Positions 1-7,317 of a DNA stretch of 13,252 bases are shown here, piece after piece. A model generated the notes under the pieces. It saw nothing but the letters and a program-made list of their open reading frames with translations, searched no databases and had not been told where the DNA came from. The stretch is from JANYCD01 sp043738385. Lineage in GTDB: Bacteria > Pseudomonadota > Gammaproteobacteria > Burkholderiales > Rhodocyclaceae. The position numbers and the translations under genes were made by a program. Positions within the stretch are counted from its first letter, which is position 1, and each line of letters opens with the position of its first letter. The stretch lies in the NCBI GenBank assembly GCA_043738385.1, contig JAYUGL010000187.1, positions 1 to 13,252 on the forward strand, read 5' to 3'.

Positions 1-115
1 TTTGCACGCTGTGATCAAAAAAGAAGCGCAGTTCCACCGGCGCGTCATTCCTGATCGCCAGACCAAGCAGGACGATGAAGATCGCCAGACGCACCAACCA
101 GACCAGAATTTTCAT
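1..115 (-). CDS. lapA: LapA domain protein (DUF1049), N-terminal part, cut by window edge
   Basis: Only the first 38 codons are in the window; the gene continues past the left edge. The translation starts MKILVWLVRLAIFIVLLGLA, a single hydrophobic membrane segment at about residues 3-21. It is followed by an IRNDAPVELRFFF stretch, the N-terminal signature of small LapA (YciS-like) inner-membrane proteins. LapA works with LapB in controlling lipopolysaccharide synthesis through LpxC turnover in E. coli; that role is family knowledge, not visible here. The ATG at 115-113 has a GGAGAG Shine-Dalgarno sequence just upstream. Position after ihfB is the usual place for lapA-lapB in proteobacteria, which strengthens the call. 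A terminator separates it from ihfB, so it may depend on read-through or on its own promoter. Confidence 0.8.
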   Translation of the reverse strand, partial: MKILVWLVRLAIFIVLLGLAIRNDAPVELRFFFDHSVQ

Positions 116-129
116 CGCTCTCCAGATAT

Positions 130-160
130 AAAAAAGGCGGCATCCGTGAAGAATGCCGCC
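130..160 (-). terminator. Rho-independent terminator after ihfB
   Basis: On the minus strand a perfect 8-bp stem (GGCGGCAT / ATGCCGCC, plus-strand positions 153-160 and 136-143) encloses a 9-nt loop. A run of six T (135-130) follows directly. It begins 22 nt beyond the ihfB stop and ends before the lapA ribosome binding site. This is the classical form of an intrinsic terminator and marks the likely end of the long gyrA-to-ihfB transcription unit. Confidence 0.8.
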
Positions 161-182
161 CGCAATATTGGTTCCAGCGCGG

Positions 183-467
183 TCAGCTCACCTGATCCAC
201 ACGTTCACGCAACTCCTTGCCGGCCTTGAAATGCGGCACATACTTGGCCGGCACCTGTACCTTGTCGCCCGACTTCGGGTTGCGCCCGATACGCGGTGGC
301 CGGTAGTTAAGCGCAAAACTGCCGAAACCGCGAATCTCGATACGATCACCCCGCGTCAGGGATTCGATCATCGCATCGAGAATCATCTTCACCGCGTAGT
401 CGGCATCCTTGGCCACCAGTTGGGGAAAACGTACCGCCAACCGGGCAATCAGCTCGGACTTTGTCAT
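183..467 (-). CDS. ihfB: Integration host factor, beta subunit
   Basis: The protein is 94 aa, the same length as E. coli IHF-beta. IHF is an alpha/beta heterodimer that bends DNA sharply at specific sites and acts in replication, recombination and transcription. The N-terminus MTKSELIARL and the core IEIRGFGSF are family hallmarks. The DNA-binding arm GRNPKSGDKV carries the proline that intercalates into DNA, and KYVPHFKAGKELR closes the protein. Start choice: an in-frame TTG at 482-480 would add five residues (MPRVP), but the ATG at 467-465 matches the universal family start MTKSEL. The gene lies 18 nt after the rpsA stop, the conserved rpsA-ihfB pairing, so it is probably co-transcribed. 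The Shine-Dalgarno sequence is poor (CGGG). HU is the main alternative, but length, N-terminus and context favour IHF-beta. Confidence 0.96.
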   Translation of the reverse strand: MTKSELIARLAVRFPQLVAKDADYAVKMILDAMIESLTRGDRIEIRGFGSFALNYRPPRIGRNPKSGDKVQVPAKYVPHFKAGKELRERVDQVS

Positions 468-485
468 GGGCACCCGAGGCAAGTT

Positions 486-2171
486 TTAATTCTGGTTCAG
501 CTTGGCCTTGAGCAGCGCGCCCAGATTGGTCGTGCCGCTGCTGGCGGAATTGTCCGCGGCCAACTTTTGCATGGCCTCGTTCTGCTCGACATGGTCCTTG
601 GCTTTGACTGACAGGTTGATCGCGCGGGTCTTGCGATCCACATTGATGATCAGTGCCTCGACGGTATCGCCTTCCTTGTAGAGGGTGCGCAAATCTTCGA
701 CGCGGTCGCGTGCAGCTTCGGAAGCGCGCAGATAGCCTTCAACGTCGCCGTCAAGCTGAACCACCGCACCCTTTGCGTCCACACTCTTGATGGTGCCGGT
801 GACCAGGCTGTTCTTGTCGTGAGTGGCGATATAGTTGGTGTAGGGGTCGCCTTCCATCTGTTTGACGCCGAGCGAAATGCGTTCTTTTTCGACGTCGATG
901 GATAGCACCGTGGCTTCCACTTCGTCGCCCTTCTTGTAGTTCTGCTTGGCATCTTCGCCAGCAACGTTCCAGGACAGGTCGGACAGGTGAACCAGGCCAT
1001 CGATACCACCGGGCAAGCCGATGAAAATACCAAAGTCGGTAATCGACTTGATGGCGCCGCGAACCTTGTCGCCCTTCTTGTGGTTGAGCGCGAAGTCATC
1101 CCACGGATTCGACTGGCACTGCTTCATGCCCAGCGAAATACGGCGGCGCTCTTCGTCGATTTCGAGGATCATCACTTCGACTTCATCGCCCAACTGGACA
1201 ACCTTGGTCGGGTGGATGTTCTTGTTGGTCCAGTCCATTTCGGAAACGTGCACCAGACCTTCGATACCCTGCTCGATCTCGACAAACGCGCCGTAGTCGG
1301 TGAGGTTGGTGACCTTGCCGAACAGACGGGTATTGGCCGGGTAGCGGCGGGCGATTCCCACCCACGGATCTTCGCCGAGCTGCTTCATGCCAAGCGAAAC
1401 GCGATTCTTTTCCTGGTCGAACTTGAGCACCTTGGCGGTGACTTCGTCGCCAACGTTGAGCACTTCGGACGGGTGACGCACGCGACGCCAAGCCAGATCC
1501 GTGATGTGCAGCAGGCCATCGATGCCGCCGAGGTCCACGAACGCGCCGTAATCGGTGATGTTCTTGACCACGCCCTTGACGACGGTGCCTTCCTGTAATG
1601 TTTCCAGCAGCTTCTGGCGATCTTCGCCCATGCTCGACTCAAGCACCGCGCGGCGCGACAGCACCACGTTGTTGCGCTTGCGATCCAGCTTGATGACCTT
1701 GAATTCGAATTCCTTGCCTTCGAACGGCGTTGTGTCTTTGACCGGCCGGGTATCGACCAGCGAACCCGGGAGGAAGGCACGAATGCCGTTGACCATGACG
1801 GTCAAACCACCCTTGACCTTGCCGGTGATGAAACCCTTGACCAGAATGCTGTCGGTCATGGCCTTGTCGAGGTCGTTCCACGCCGCGATGCGCTTGGCCT
1901 TCTCGCGCGACAAGCGGGTTTCGCCATAACCGTCTTCCAGCATCTCGATGGCGACCAGTACAAAGTCTCCCACCTTGGCGTCAACTTCGCCGGCTTCGTT
2001 GCGGAACTCATCAAGTGGAATAAAACTCTCGGACTTCAGGCCTGCATTGACGACCACGTGGTTCTGGTCGACGCGGATAACTTCGGCGGTAATGACTTCG
2101 CCGGCGCGCATCTCCTGACGGGACAGGCTTTCCTCGAACAGGGCGGCAAAACTTTCGGCAACTGCTGACAT
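486..2171 (-). CDS. rpsA: 30S ribosomal protein S1
   Basis: S1 is the large RNA-binding protein of the small subunit that captures and unfolds mRNA for initiation. At 561 aa it is close to the 557 aa of E. coli S1. Six S1 (OB-fold) repeats can be followed at about residues 22-88, 107-173, 193-261, 278-348, 365-435 and 452-521. Repeats 3-5 carry the strongest motifs (DYGAFVDLGGIDGLLH, DYGAFVEIEQGIEGLVH, DFGIFIGLPGGIDGLVH), each ending in a ...RISLGMKQ-type strand. Repeats 1 and 2, which bind the ribosome, are more divergent, as is normal. The ATG at 2171-2169 starts MSAVAESFAALFEES, a typical S1 N-terminus. It lies 83 nt after aroA-cmk and 18 nt before the IHF-beta ATG. No convincing Shine-Dalgarno sequence precedes the ATG, which fits the autogenous control known for E. 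coli rpsA. Confidence 0.98.
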   Translation of the reverse strand: MSAVAESFAALFEESLSRQEMRAGEVITAEVIRVDQNHVVVNAGLKSESFIPLDEFRNEAGEVDAKVGDFVLVAIEMLEDGYGETRLSREKAKRIAAWNDLDKAMTDSILVKGFITGKVKGGLTVMVNGIRAFLPGSLVDTRPVKDTTPFEGKEFEFKVIKLDRKRNNVVLSRRAVLESSMGEDRQKLLETLQEGTVVKGVVKNITDYGAFVDLGGIDGLLHITDLAWRRVRHPSEVLNVGDEVTAKVLKFDQEKNRVSLGMKQLGEDPWVGIARRYPANTRLFGKVTNLTDYGAFVEIEQGIEGLVHVSEMDWTNKNIHPTKVVQLGDEVEVMILEIDEERRRISLGMKQCQSNPWDDFALNHKKGDKVRGAIKSITDFGIFIGLPGGIDGLVHLSDLSWNVAGEDAKQNYKKGDEVEATVLSIDVEKERISLGVKQMEGDPYTNYIATHDKNSLVTGTIKSVDAKGAVVQLDGDVEGYLRASEAARDRVEDLRTLYKEGDTVEALIINVDRKTRAINLSVKAKDHVEQNEAMQKLAADNSASSGTTNLGALLKAKLNQN

Positions 2172-2254
2172 AGTGATTTAGTGACCCATACACACCACCG
2201 GGGGGTGGCGGAAAAGTTGAACAAATTGCCGGCAACGGGCGTCGCCGGCAACAC
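2172..2254 (-). promoter_or_regulatory. rpsA leader with two hairpins, no good Shine-Dalgarno sequence
   Basis: This 83-nt gap between aroA-cmk and rpsA contains two inverted repeats. One is an 8-bp stem (plus-strand arms 2226-2233 and 2244-2251). The other is a 5-bp CCACC/GGTGG stem (arms 2195-2199 and 2204-2208) with a four-base loop. The last 19 nt before the rpsA ATG read TATGGGTCACTAAATCACT, which has no GGAG-like motif at a useful distance. In E. coli the rpsA initiation region likewise lacks a canonical Shine-Dalgarno sequence, folds into hairpins, and is repressed by excess S1. The similarity of design is inference. I see no convincing -35/-10 pair here. Confidence 0.45.
2223..2252 (-). 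terminator. Hairpin just after the cmk stop; weak terminator or processing site
   Basis: The minus-strand stem TTGCCGGC / GCCGGCAA (8 perfect pairs, loop of 10 nt, one more G-U pair possible) starts three nt after the TAG stop of aroA-cmk. It is followed by TTTGTTC, a poor U tract. The arm TTGCCGGCAA is itself a perfect 10-bp palindrome, so alternative folds are possible. It could act as a partial terminator, an mRNA-stabilising 3' end, or part of the rpsA leader structure. With this U tract, full termination is unlikely. Confidence 0.35.
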
Positions 2255-4222
2255 CTAATGCGAAAGACGATTCCGGGCCCAGCCCAGTATTGTTGTTACG
2301 GCCTGCCCGATGGTGAGATCGTTGGTATCGAGCAATTCCGCATCCGCATTCCTTTGCAGGGGAGCCACGCTGCGTGCGGCGTCACGCCGGTCACGCTCGT
2401 GCAGGTCTTGCAAAAGGACGGCCATGTTAGCAGGAAGCCCCTTTGCGATCAACTGTTTATGGCGACGTTCGGCACGCACCTCGGCGCTGGCGGTGAGGAA
2501 CACCTTGAGATCGGCCCAGGGAAATACCACCGACCCCATGTCGCGGCCCTCGGCCACCAGCCCTGGCCAGCGTCGATAGGCGCGTTGCCGCGCCAGCAAA
2601 GCCGCCCGTACTGCAGGCATGGCGCCGACTTTGGACGAACCGACCGATATCTCCTCGGTACGGATGGCTTCGGTGACATCGACTCCCGCCAGCAGGATAT
2701 GATCGCCCTCAAATTCGGCGGGCAGGGATGCAGCGATGGCAGCCACTGCGCTTTCGTCGTCCCAGGCCACACCCTCTTGTCTAGCCGCCAACGCAACGAG
2801 TCGATAGAGGGCGCCGCTATCGAGATAGTGGTAGCCCAGCGCCGCCGCCACCTGTGCGGCCACCGTGCCCTTGCCCGATGCAGAAGGACCGTCAATCGCT
2901 ATGACCGGCGCAGTCACTTCCTGGAAATAATTAAAATACTCAGGAAAAGTTTTATCCACACAACCTGGGTCGTTGATGCGTATCGACTTGCTCAAGCCTG
3001 GCAGCAAAGCTACCAATGACAGGCACATCGCCATTCGGTGATCGTCGTAGGTAAAAAATGCGGAGCGCGGCAATAACGGTGAAGTCCAGTGGTGACGAAC
3101 CTTGAGATAATCTTGCCCTTCTTCCACTTCCAGTTCTGCCGTTGAGCCGAGTTTCCGTAACTCTGTAGCGAGCGCCGAGATGCGGTCGGTTTCCTTGACC
3201 CGCCAGCTGGCGATGTTGCGCAGGATACAAGGGCCATCAGTGAACAGTGCAACCACCGCCAGCGTCATTGCCGCATCGGGGATGTGGTTGCAATCGAGAT
3301 CGAAGGCCTTGAGCTTGCCCGACAGTGGCGCGCTGGCTTCGATCCAGTTTGGCCCCCATGCGATGGTGGCACCAAGCTTTTCAAGCTCGGCGGCAAAACG
3401 CACGTCACCTTGGATGCTGTCGCGGCCCACGCCCTCCACTCGCACCGGGCCGCCACCGATGGCTCCTGCAGCAAGGAAGTATGAAGCCGATGAGGCATCG
3501 CCTTCGACGTGAATTGAACCGGGGCTTGTATAGCACTGCCCGGCGGAAATCGTAAAGCGCGACCAGCCGTCGCGTTCCACGCGCACTCCAAAGCGCGCCA
3601 TCAGGTTCAGTGTAATTTCGACATAAGGCTTGGAAATCAGTTCGGCCACAACCTCGATGACTGCATCTTGGCCAGTGAGTGGTAACGCCATCAGCAACGC
3701 AGTAAGAAACTGCGACGACACATCGCCACGCACACGGATCGGACCATCCAGCCAAATCTGCGCCGGATGCACTTCCAGCGGCGGATAAGCTTCCTTGTCG
3801 CAATAGCGCACATCGGCGCCGATCTGGCGCAATCCATCGACCAGATCGCCAATCGGCCGCGCATGCATGCGCGGCACGCCGCTAAGCCGATAGCGACCGT
3901 CGGAGAGCGCCAGCGCAGCCGTCAATGGGCGAAACGCGGTGCCCGCATTGCCGAGAAACAACTCCGCCTCCTTAACGGGGAAAGCCCCACCCGCACCCGT
4001 GATGCGCCAACTGTTATGTCCTAATGAAACGGGTGCAACTCCAAGCGTACGCAGTGCTTCAAGCATCACCCGCGTATCGTCGGAATCGAGCAGATCGCGG
4101 ATCTCGGTCGTACCGCCGCACAGCGCGGCAAGCAACAGTATCCGGTTGGAAATGCTTTTGGAACCCGGCAAGCGAACGAGGCCGGCGGCGCGGCGTAACG
4201 CGGGCAGGTCAAGATAGTCCAT
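2255..4222 (-). CDS. aroA-cmk: Fused EPSP synthase (AroA) - cytidylate kinase (Cmk)
   Basis: A single 655-aa reading frame carries two complete enzymes. Residues 1-435 are class I 3-phosphoshikimate 1-carboxyvinyltransferase (shikimate-3-phosphate plus PEP to EPSP). Visible are LPGSKSISNR (K22, S23, R27), GNAGTAFRPL (91-100), SSQ (169-171), NHIPDAAMT (D316), VKETDR (E344, R347), DDHR (H395, R396) and K424. Residues about 438-655 are CMP/dCMP kinase, with a Walker A loop GPSASGKGT (445-453), the GRDMGSVVFP motif (559-568) and RAERRHKQL (583-591). The Cmk part is about 218 aa, against 227 in E. coli, so neither half is truncated. Hardly any linker separates them. The ATG at 4222-4220 lies 16 nt after the tyrA stop. 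A GTG at 2917-2915 (codon 436) sits exactly at the seam and may be the old cmk start. AroA serves chorismate synthesis with the neighbouring pheA and tyrA; Cmk precedes rpsA as in many proteobacteria. Confidence 0.96.
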   Translation of the reverse strand: MDYLDLPALRRAAGLVRLPGSKSISNRILLLAALCGGTTEIRDLLDSDDTRVMLEALRTLGVAPVSLGHNSWRITGAGGAFPVKEAELFLGNAGTAFRPLTAALALSDGRYRLSGVPRMHARPIGDLVDGLRQIGADVRYCDKEAYPPLEVHPAQIWLDGPIRVRGDVSSQFLTALLMALPLTGQDAVIEVVAELISKPYVEITLNLMARFGVRVERDGWSRFTISAGQCYTSPGSIHVEGDASSASYFLAAGAIGGGPVRVEGVGRDSIQGDVRFAAELEKLGATIAWGPNWIEASAPLSGKLKAFDLDCNHIPDAAMTLAVVALFTDGPCILRNIASWRVKETDRISALATELRKLGSTAELEVEEGQDYLKVRHHWTSPLLPRSAFFTYDDHRMAMCLSLVALLPGLSKSIRINDPGCVDKTFPEYFNYFQEVTAPVIAIDGPSASGKGTVAAQVAAALGYHYLDSGALYRLVALAARQEGVAWDDESAVAAIAASLPAEFEGDHILLAGVDVTEAIRTEEISVGSSKVGAMPAVRAALLARQRAYRRWPGLVAEGRDMGSVVFPWADLKVFLTASAEVRAERRHKQLIAKGLPANMAVLLQDLHERDRRDAARSVAPLQRNADAELLDTNDLTIGQAVTTILGWARNRLSH

Positions 4223-4238
4223 GGCCTAGGTTCAGGGG

Positions 4239-5126
4239 TTACTCGCCCGGCGGACTCAATGAATCCAGCCAGGCATTGCGCGTGCTGCGGGCATTGTCGA
4301 ACATGGCTTGCAGCCCTGCACCATCGGCCGCGGCAAGCAGCACGCGTGCCTGCAACAGTTCGGCCATATAAGCATCCAGTTCCCGAATCAAGGCGGCGCG
4401 ATTGGCGAGGCAGATGTCGCGCCACATTTCCGGATGGCTGCCGGCGATGCGCGTGAAATCGCGGAAACCGCCTGCGGCGAAACCAAAGAGCTGTTCAGTA
4501 TTTTCACGCTGGGAAAATTCATTCACCAGCGCATAGGCCAGCAGGTGCGGAAGATGACTCACCGCAGCAAATATCCTGTCGTGCGATGCCGGGGTCAATT
4601 CACTGACCTTGGCTCCGCAGGTTTCCCATGCGGAACGCACGCGCGCCACCGCGGCGGCCGTATTTTCCGCAAGCGGCGTGAGCACCACTCGTCGCTCCAG
4701 ATAGAGATCCTTCGACGCGGCGGCGGCACCGCTTTTTTCTGCGCCGACGATGGGATGCCCGGGGACGAACTGCGCGATCTTGTTTCCCAACGCTGCACGG
4801 GCAGCGGCGGCTACGTCCTGCTTGGTACTGCCGGCATCGGTAACGATGGTGCTCGGGCCAAGGTGCGGAGCCAATGCCGTCATGACCGCTGGCATCTGTC
4901 CCACCGGCATGCCCAGCAAAACCAGGTCGGCACCATCAAGCGCCTCTTTCCAATCCTTGGCGATTCCGTCAATGACGCCAAGCTGCTGCGCCTGCTCAAG
5001 CGGCGCACGCGTGCGGCCAAGACCCACCACCTGCCCGACCACGCCGGCCGCTTTGAGCGCCAGCGCGAACGAGCCGCCGATCAAGCCGACGCCGCATACG
5101 ACGACTTTATTGAACATGACAGTCAC
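4239..5126 (-). CDS. tyrA: Prephenate (or arogenate) dehydrogenase
   Basis: Oxidative decarboxylation of prephenate to 4-hydroxyphenylpyruvate (or of arogenate to tyrosine) with NAD(P)+. The 295-aa protein begins with a Rossmann motif GVGLIGGS (12-19). It then shows VTDAGSTK (95-102), GHPIVGAEKSG (123-133), and the dehydrogenase helix SHDRIFAAVSHLPH (181-194) followed by FRDFTRIAGSHPEMW (221-235). There is no chorismate mutase or ACT domain, so this is the compact cyclohexadienyl dehydrogenase type; substrate and cofactor preference cannot be read safely. The start is uncertain. A GTG at 5126-5124 forms a GTGA overlap with the hisC stop, while an ATG at 5117-5115 would give a protein three residues shorter starting MFNKVVV. 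The overlap suggests translational coupling to hisC. Prephenate is shared with PheA upstream, and aroA-cmk follows after 16 nt. Confidence 0.95.
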   Translation of the reverse strand: MTVMFNKVVVCGVGLIGGSFALALKAAGVVGQVVGLGRTRAPLEQAQQLGVIDGIAKDWKEALDGADLVLLGMPVGQMPAVMTALAPHLGPSTIVTDAGSTKQDVAAAARAALGNKIAQFVPGHPIVGAEKSGAAAASKDLYLERRVVLTPLAENTAAAVARVRSAWETCGAKVSELTPASHDRIFAAVSHLPHLLAYALVNEFSQRENTEQLFGFAAGGFRDFTRIAGSHPEMWRDICLANRAALIRELDAYMAELLQARVLLAAADGAGLQAMFDNARSTRNAWLDSLSPPGE

Positions 5127-6217
5127 TTCAATGCGCTTTCCAAAGCCTCAAGGAAGCGCACATTTTCGCGCTCCAGGCCTATGGTTACTCGCAGGTACTC
5201 AGGCATGCCGTATCCGCCGATTGGTCGCACGATCACCCCCTGTTTGAGCAGGCGCTGATTGATCCCCGCCGCATCGCCGACTTTGAAGGCAATGAAATTT
5301 CCGTGCGATGGAATGTGCTCCAGGCCTAGCCGCTTCAGCCCGGCGACAATCTGTTCCATGCCGCTCCGATTCAACTCAAAACTCTGCGCGAGAAACACGT
5401 GATCGTCCAGTGCCGCCATCGCAGCCGCCAGCGCAAGGTTGTTTACGTTGAACGGGTGCCGCACCCGGTTCATCAGATCGGCGATCTCAGCACAAGCGAT
5501 ACCGTAACCAACGCGCAATCCGGCCAGCCCGTACACCTTGGAAAATGTCCGCGTGATGACCAGATTGGGAAACTCGGCGATCCATGTCGTTGTATCGGCC
5601 CGCTCGGCGGGTGGCAGGTAATCGTTGTAGGCCTCATCGAGCACCACCACCACATCGGCGGGCACCGACTTGAGAAAAGCCTTGAGCTCCATTGCCGGCA
5701 AGAACGTGCCCGTCGGGTTGTTCGGATTGGCAATCCACACCAAGCGCGTGTCGGCCCGAATGGCCGCGCGCATGGCCGGCAAATCATGGCCGAAGTGCCG
5801 GGCCGGCACCTCGATGCATTCGCCGCCCGCCGACATCGTTGCCAGCGGGTAAACCGCGAAGGCATGCTGCGAGAAGACGGAAGAACGGCCGGGCGCGAGG
5901 AACACACGGGCCACCATGTCGAGCACGTCGTTGGAACCATTGCCGAGCACGATCTGCCCTTGTTCGACGCCGAATCGTTCAGCCAAAGCGGCGACCAGCT
6001 CGAACTGATCGGGATAGCGCTCCACGCCGGTTATGGCCTTCTCGACCGCGGCTCTCGCCTTGGGACTCATGCCAAGCGGATTTTCGTTGGAAGCCAGCTT
6101 GACGATGCGTTCCAGCGGCAGACCCAACTCTCGCGCCACCTCGGTGATCGGCTTGCCCGGCGTGTAGGGCGAGATACTGCGGATATAGGGCGGTGCCAGT
6201 TCAGCAATATTCTTCAT
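5123..6217 (-). CDS. hisC: HisC-family aminotransferase, probably for aromatic amino acids
   Basis: Fold-type I PLP aminotransferase of the histidinol-phosphate family, 364 aa, normal length. Visible are KLASNENPLGMSP near the N-terminus (40-53), NPNNPTG (164-170), LDEAYNDY (193-200), the PLP lysine in TRTFSKVYGLAGLRVGYG (K227), and a C-terminal YLRVTIGL (341-348). The frame is open further upstream to 6367, but that would overlap pheA by more than 130 nt with an unrelated sequence. The ATG at 6217-6215 gives the usual start MKNIAELAPPYIRSI and lies 17 nt after the pheA stop. No other histidine genes are near. Position between pheA and tyrA matches the gene called hisHb in the Pseudomonas supraoperon. 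It therefore likely transaminates phenylpyruvate and 4-hydroxyphenylpyruvate, perhaps besides histidinol phosphate; that is inference from context. The stop overlaps the tyrA start by 4 nt. Confidence 0.93.
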   Translation of the reverse strand: MKNIAELAPPYIRSISPYTPGKPITEVARELGLPLERIVKLASNENPLGMSPKARAAVEKAITGVERYPDQFELVAALAERFGVEQGQIVLGNGSNDVLDMVARVFLAPGRSSVFSQHAFAVYPLATMSAGGECIEVPARHFGHDLPAMRAAIRADTRLVWIANPNNPTGTFLPAMELKAFLKSVPADVVVVLDEAYNDYLPPAERADTTTWIAEFPNLVITRTFSKVYGLAGLRVGYGIACAEIADLMNRVRHPFNVNNLALAAAMAALDDHVFLAQSFELNRSGMEQIVAGLKRLGLEHIPSHGNFIAFKVGDAAGINQRLLKQGVIVRPIGGYGMPEYLRVTIGLERENVRFLEALESALK

Positions 6218-6234
6218 TGGAAATTGCGGTGAGT

Positions 6235-7317
6235 TCACAGCACCGCTCGAGGATAAGAGCCGAGCTCTTTTACAAATCCGGCGCGACGACGCAACTCTTC
6301 CAGCGCCGCCGCGACCGACGCATCGAAGCGATGTCCCTCGATGTCCATATAGAACACGTATTCCCAACGGTTGCCACCAAAACCGCGCGCCGGCCGCGAC
6401 TCGAAACGCGTCATCGAAACATTGTGCAGCGCCAGCGGCGCCAGCAGATCGTGCACCGCACCCGGCTTGTTCTGCGCCGAGCAGATCAACGACGTTTTGT
6501 CTTTGCCGGACGGGCCGGCGTCGTGTTTGGCGATCACCAGGAAACGGGTCGTATTGTCGGGGTCATCTTCGATATTCACGTTAAAAATATTCAAGCCATA
6601 GCGCTTTGCCGCAGCCTCGCCGGCGACTGCACAGGCCGTGACATCCTCAGCGGCGAGGCGCGCCGCTTCGGCATTACTCGTCACCGGCTGGCGTTCGATG
6701 CCGGGGAGATTGCGATTCAGCCATTCGTGGCATTGGGCCAGCGACTGCGCGTGCGAGTAGAGCTTCGTCACCCCCGTCAGCGACTGCTTTGCCATCAGGT
6801 TGTGATGCACCGGCAGGTTCACTTCGCCGCAAATCTTGATCGATGAATTCAGCAGCAGGTCCAGGGTGCGCCCGATGGCGCCTTCAGAGGAATTCTCCAC
6901 TGGCACGACGCCGTACTCGGCGTTGCCCGCTTCGACCGCGCGGAATACGTCATCGATGGAGGCGCAAGGCGCCAGCGTTGGAGAAGAACCAAAATGTCGT
7001 GTCGCCGCGCTTTCGGAATAGGTACCGGCCGGCCCCAGATAGGCAATGCGCAGCGCCTGCTCCAGAGCCAGACAAGCCGACATGATCTCGCGGAATATGT
7101 TGTGTACCGCCACTTCCGGCAAGGGACCGGGGTTTTCTCCAATCAGGCGGCGCAGCACTTGTGCTTCGCGCTCGGGGCGATAAACAACATTGCCCTGCTT
7201 GATGCAGCCGATGCGGTGAGCAAATGCGGCGCGCTCGTTGAGCAAGCGCAGCAACTCGCTATCGACGCGATCAATCGCGCTGCGCAGTTTGCCTAACTCT
7301 TCACCATCAACGGTCAT
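6235..7317 (-). CDS. pheA: Chorismate mutase / prephenate dehydratase (P-protein)
   Basis: Bifunctional enzyme that turns chorismate into prephenate and then phenylpyruvate, the committed route to phenylalanine. The 360-aa protein has three parts. An AroQ chorismate mutase lies at about residues 6-88 (R12, R29, K40, R50, E51 in the usual spacing). The prephenate dehydratase domain at about 90-270 starts IAYLGPAGTYSESA and contains VPVENSSEGAIG and the catalytic NTTRF motif (255-259). A C-terminal ACT domain at about 280-358 has KPGAVHDLL and the ESRP motif (306-309), which in this family bind phenylalanine for feedback inhibition. All domains look intact. The ATG at 7317-7315 has a good GGGGA Shine-Dalgarno sequence about 7 nt upstream. 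An 82-nt gap separates it from serA, the largest gap inside the amino-acid block. I see no Phe-rich leader peptide or attenuator. Confidence 0.97.
   Translation of the reverse strand: MTVDGEELGKLRSAIDRVDSELLRLLNERAAFAHRIGCIKQGNVVYRPEREAQVLRRLIGENPGPLPEVAVHNIFREIMSACLALEQALRIAYLGPAGTYSESAATRHFGSSPTLAPCASIDDVFRAVEAGNAEYGVVPVENSSEGAIGRTLDLLLNSSIKICGEVNLPVHHNLMAKQSLTGVTKLYSHAQSLAQCHEWLNRNLPGIERQPVTSNAEAARLAAEDVTACAVAGEAAAKRYGLNIFNVNIEDDPDNTTRFLVIAKHDAGPSGKDKTSLICSAQNKPGAVHDLLAPLALHNVSMTRFESRPARGFGGNRWEYVFYMDIEGHRFDASVAAALEELRRRAGFVKELGSYPRAVL

Noticed and set aside
468..482. TTG start of ihfB at 482
   Set aside because: It would add MPRVP before the universally conserved MTKSEL start, and 94 aa from the ATG equals the usual IHF-beta length.
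6218..6367. Longer N-terminus of the hisC product starting at 6367
   Set aside because: The extra 50 residues overlap pheA coding sequence, are Arg/Ser/Gly-rich and do not resemble the aminotransferase family; the ATG at 6217 gives the normal length.
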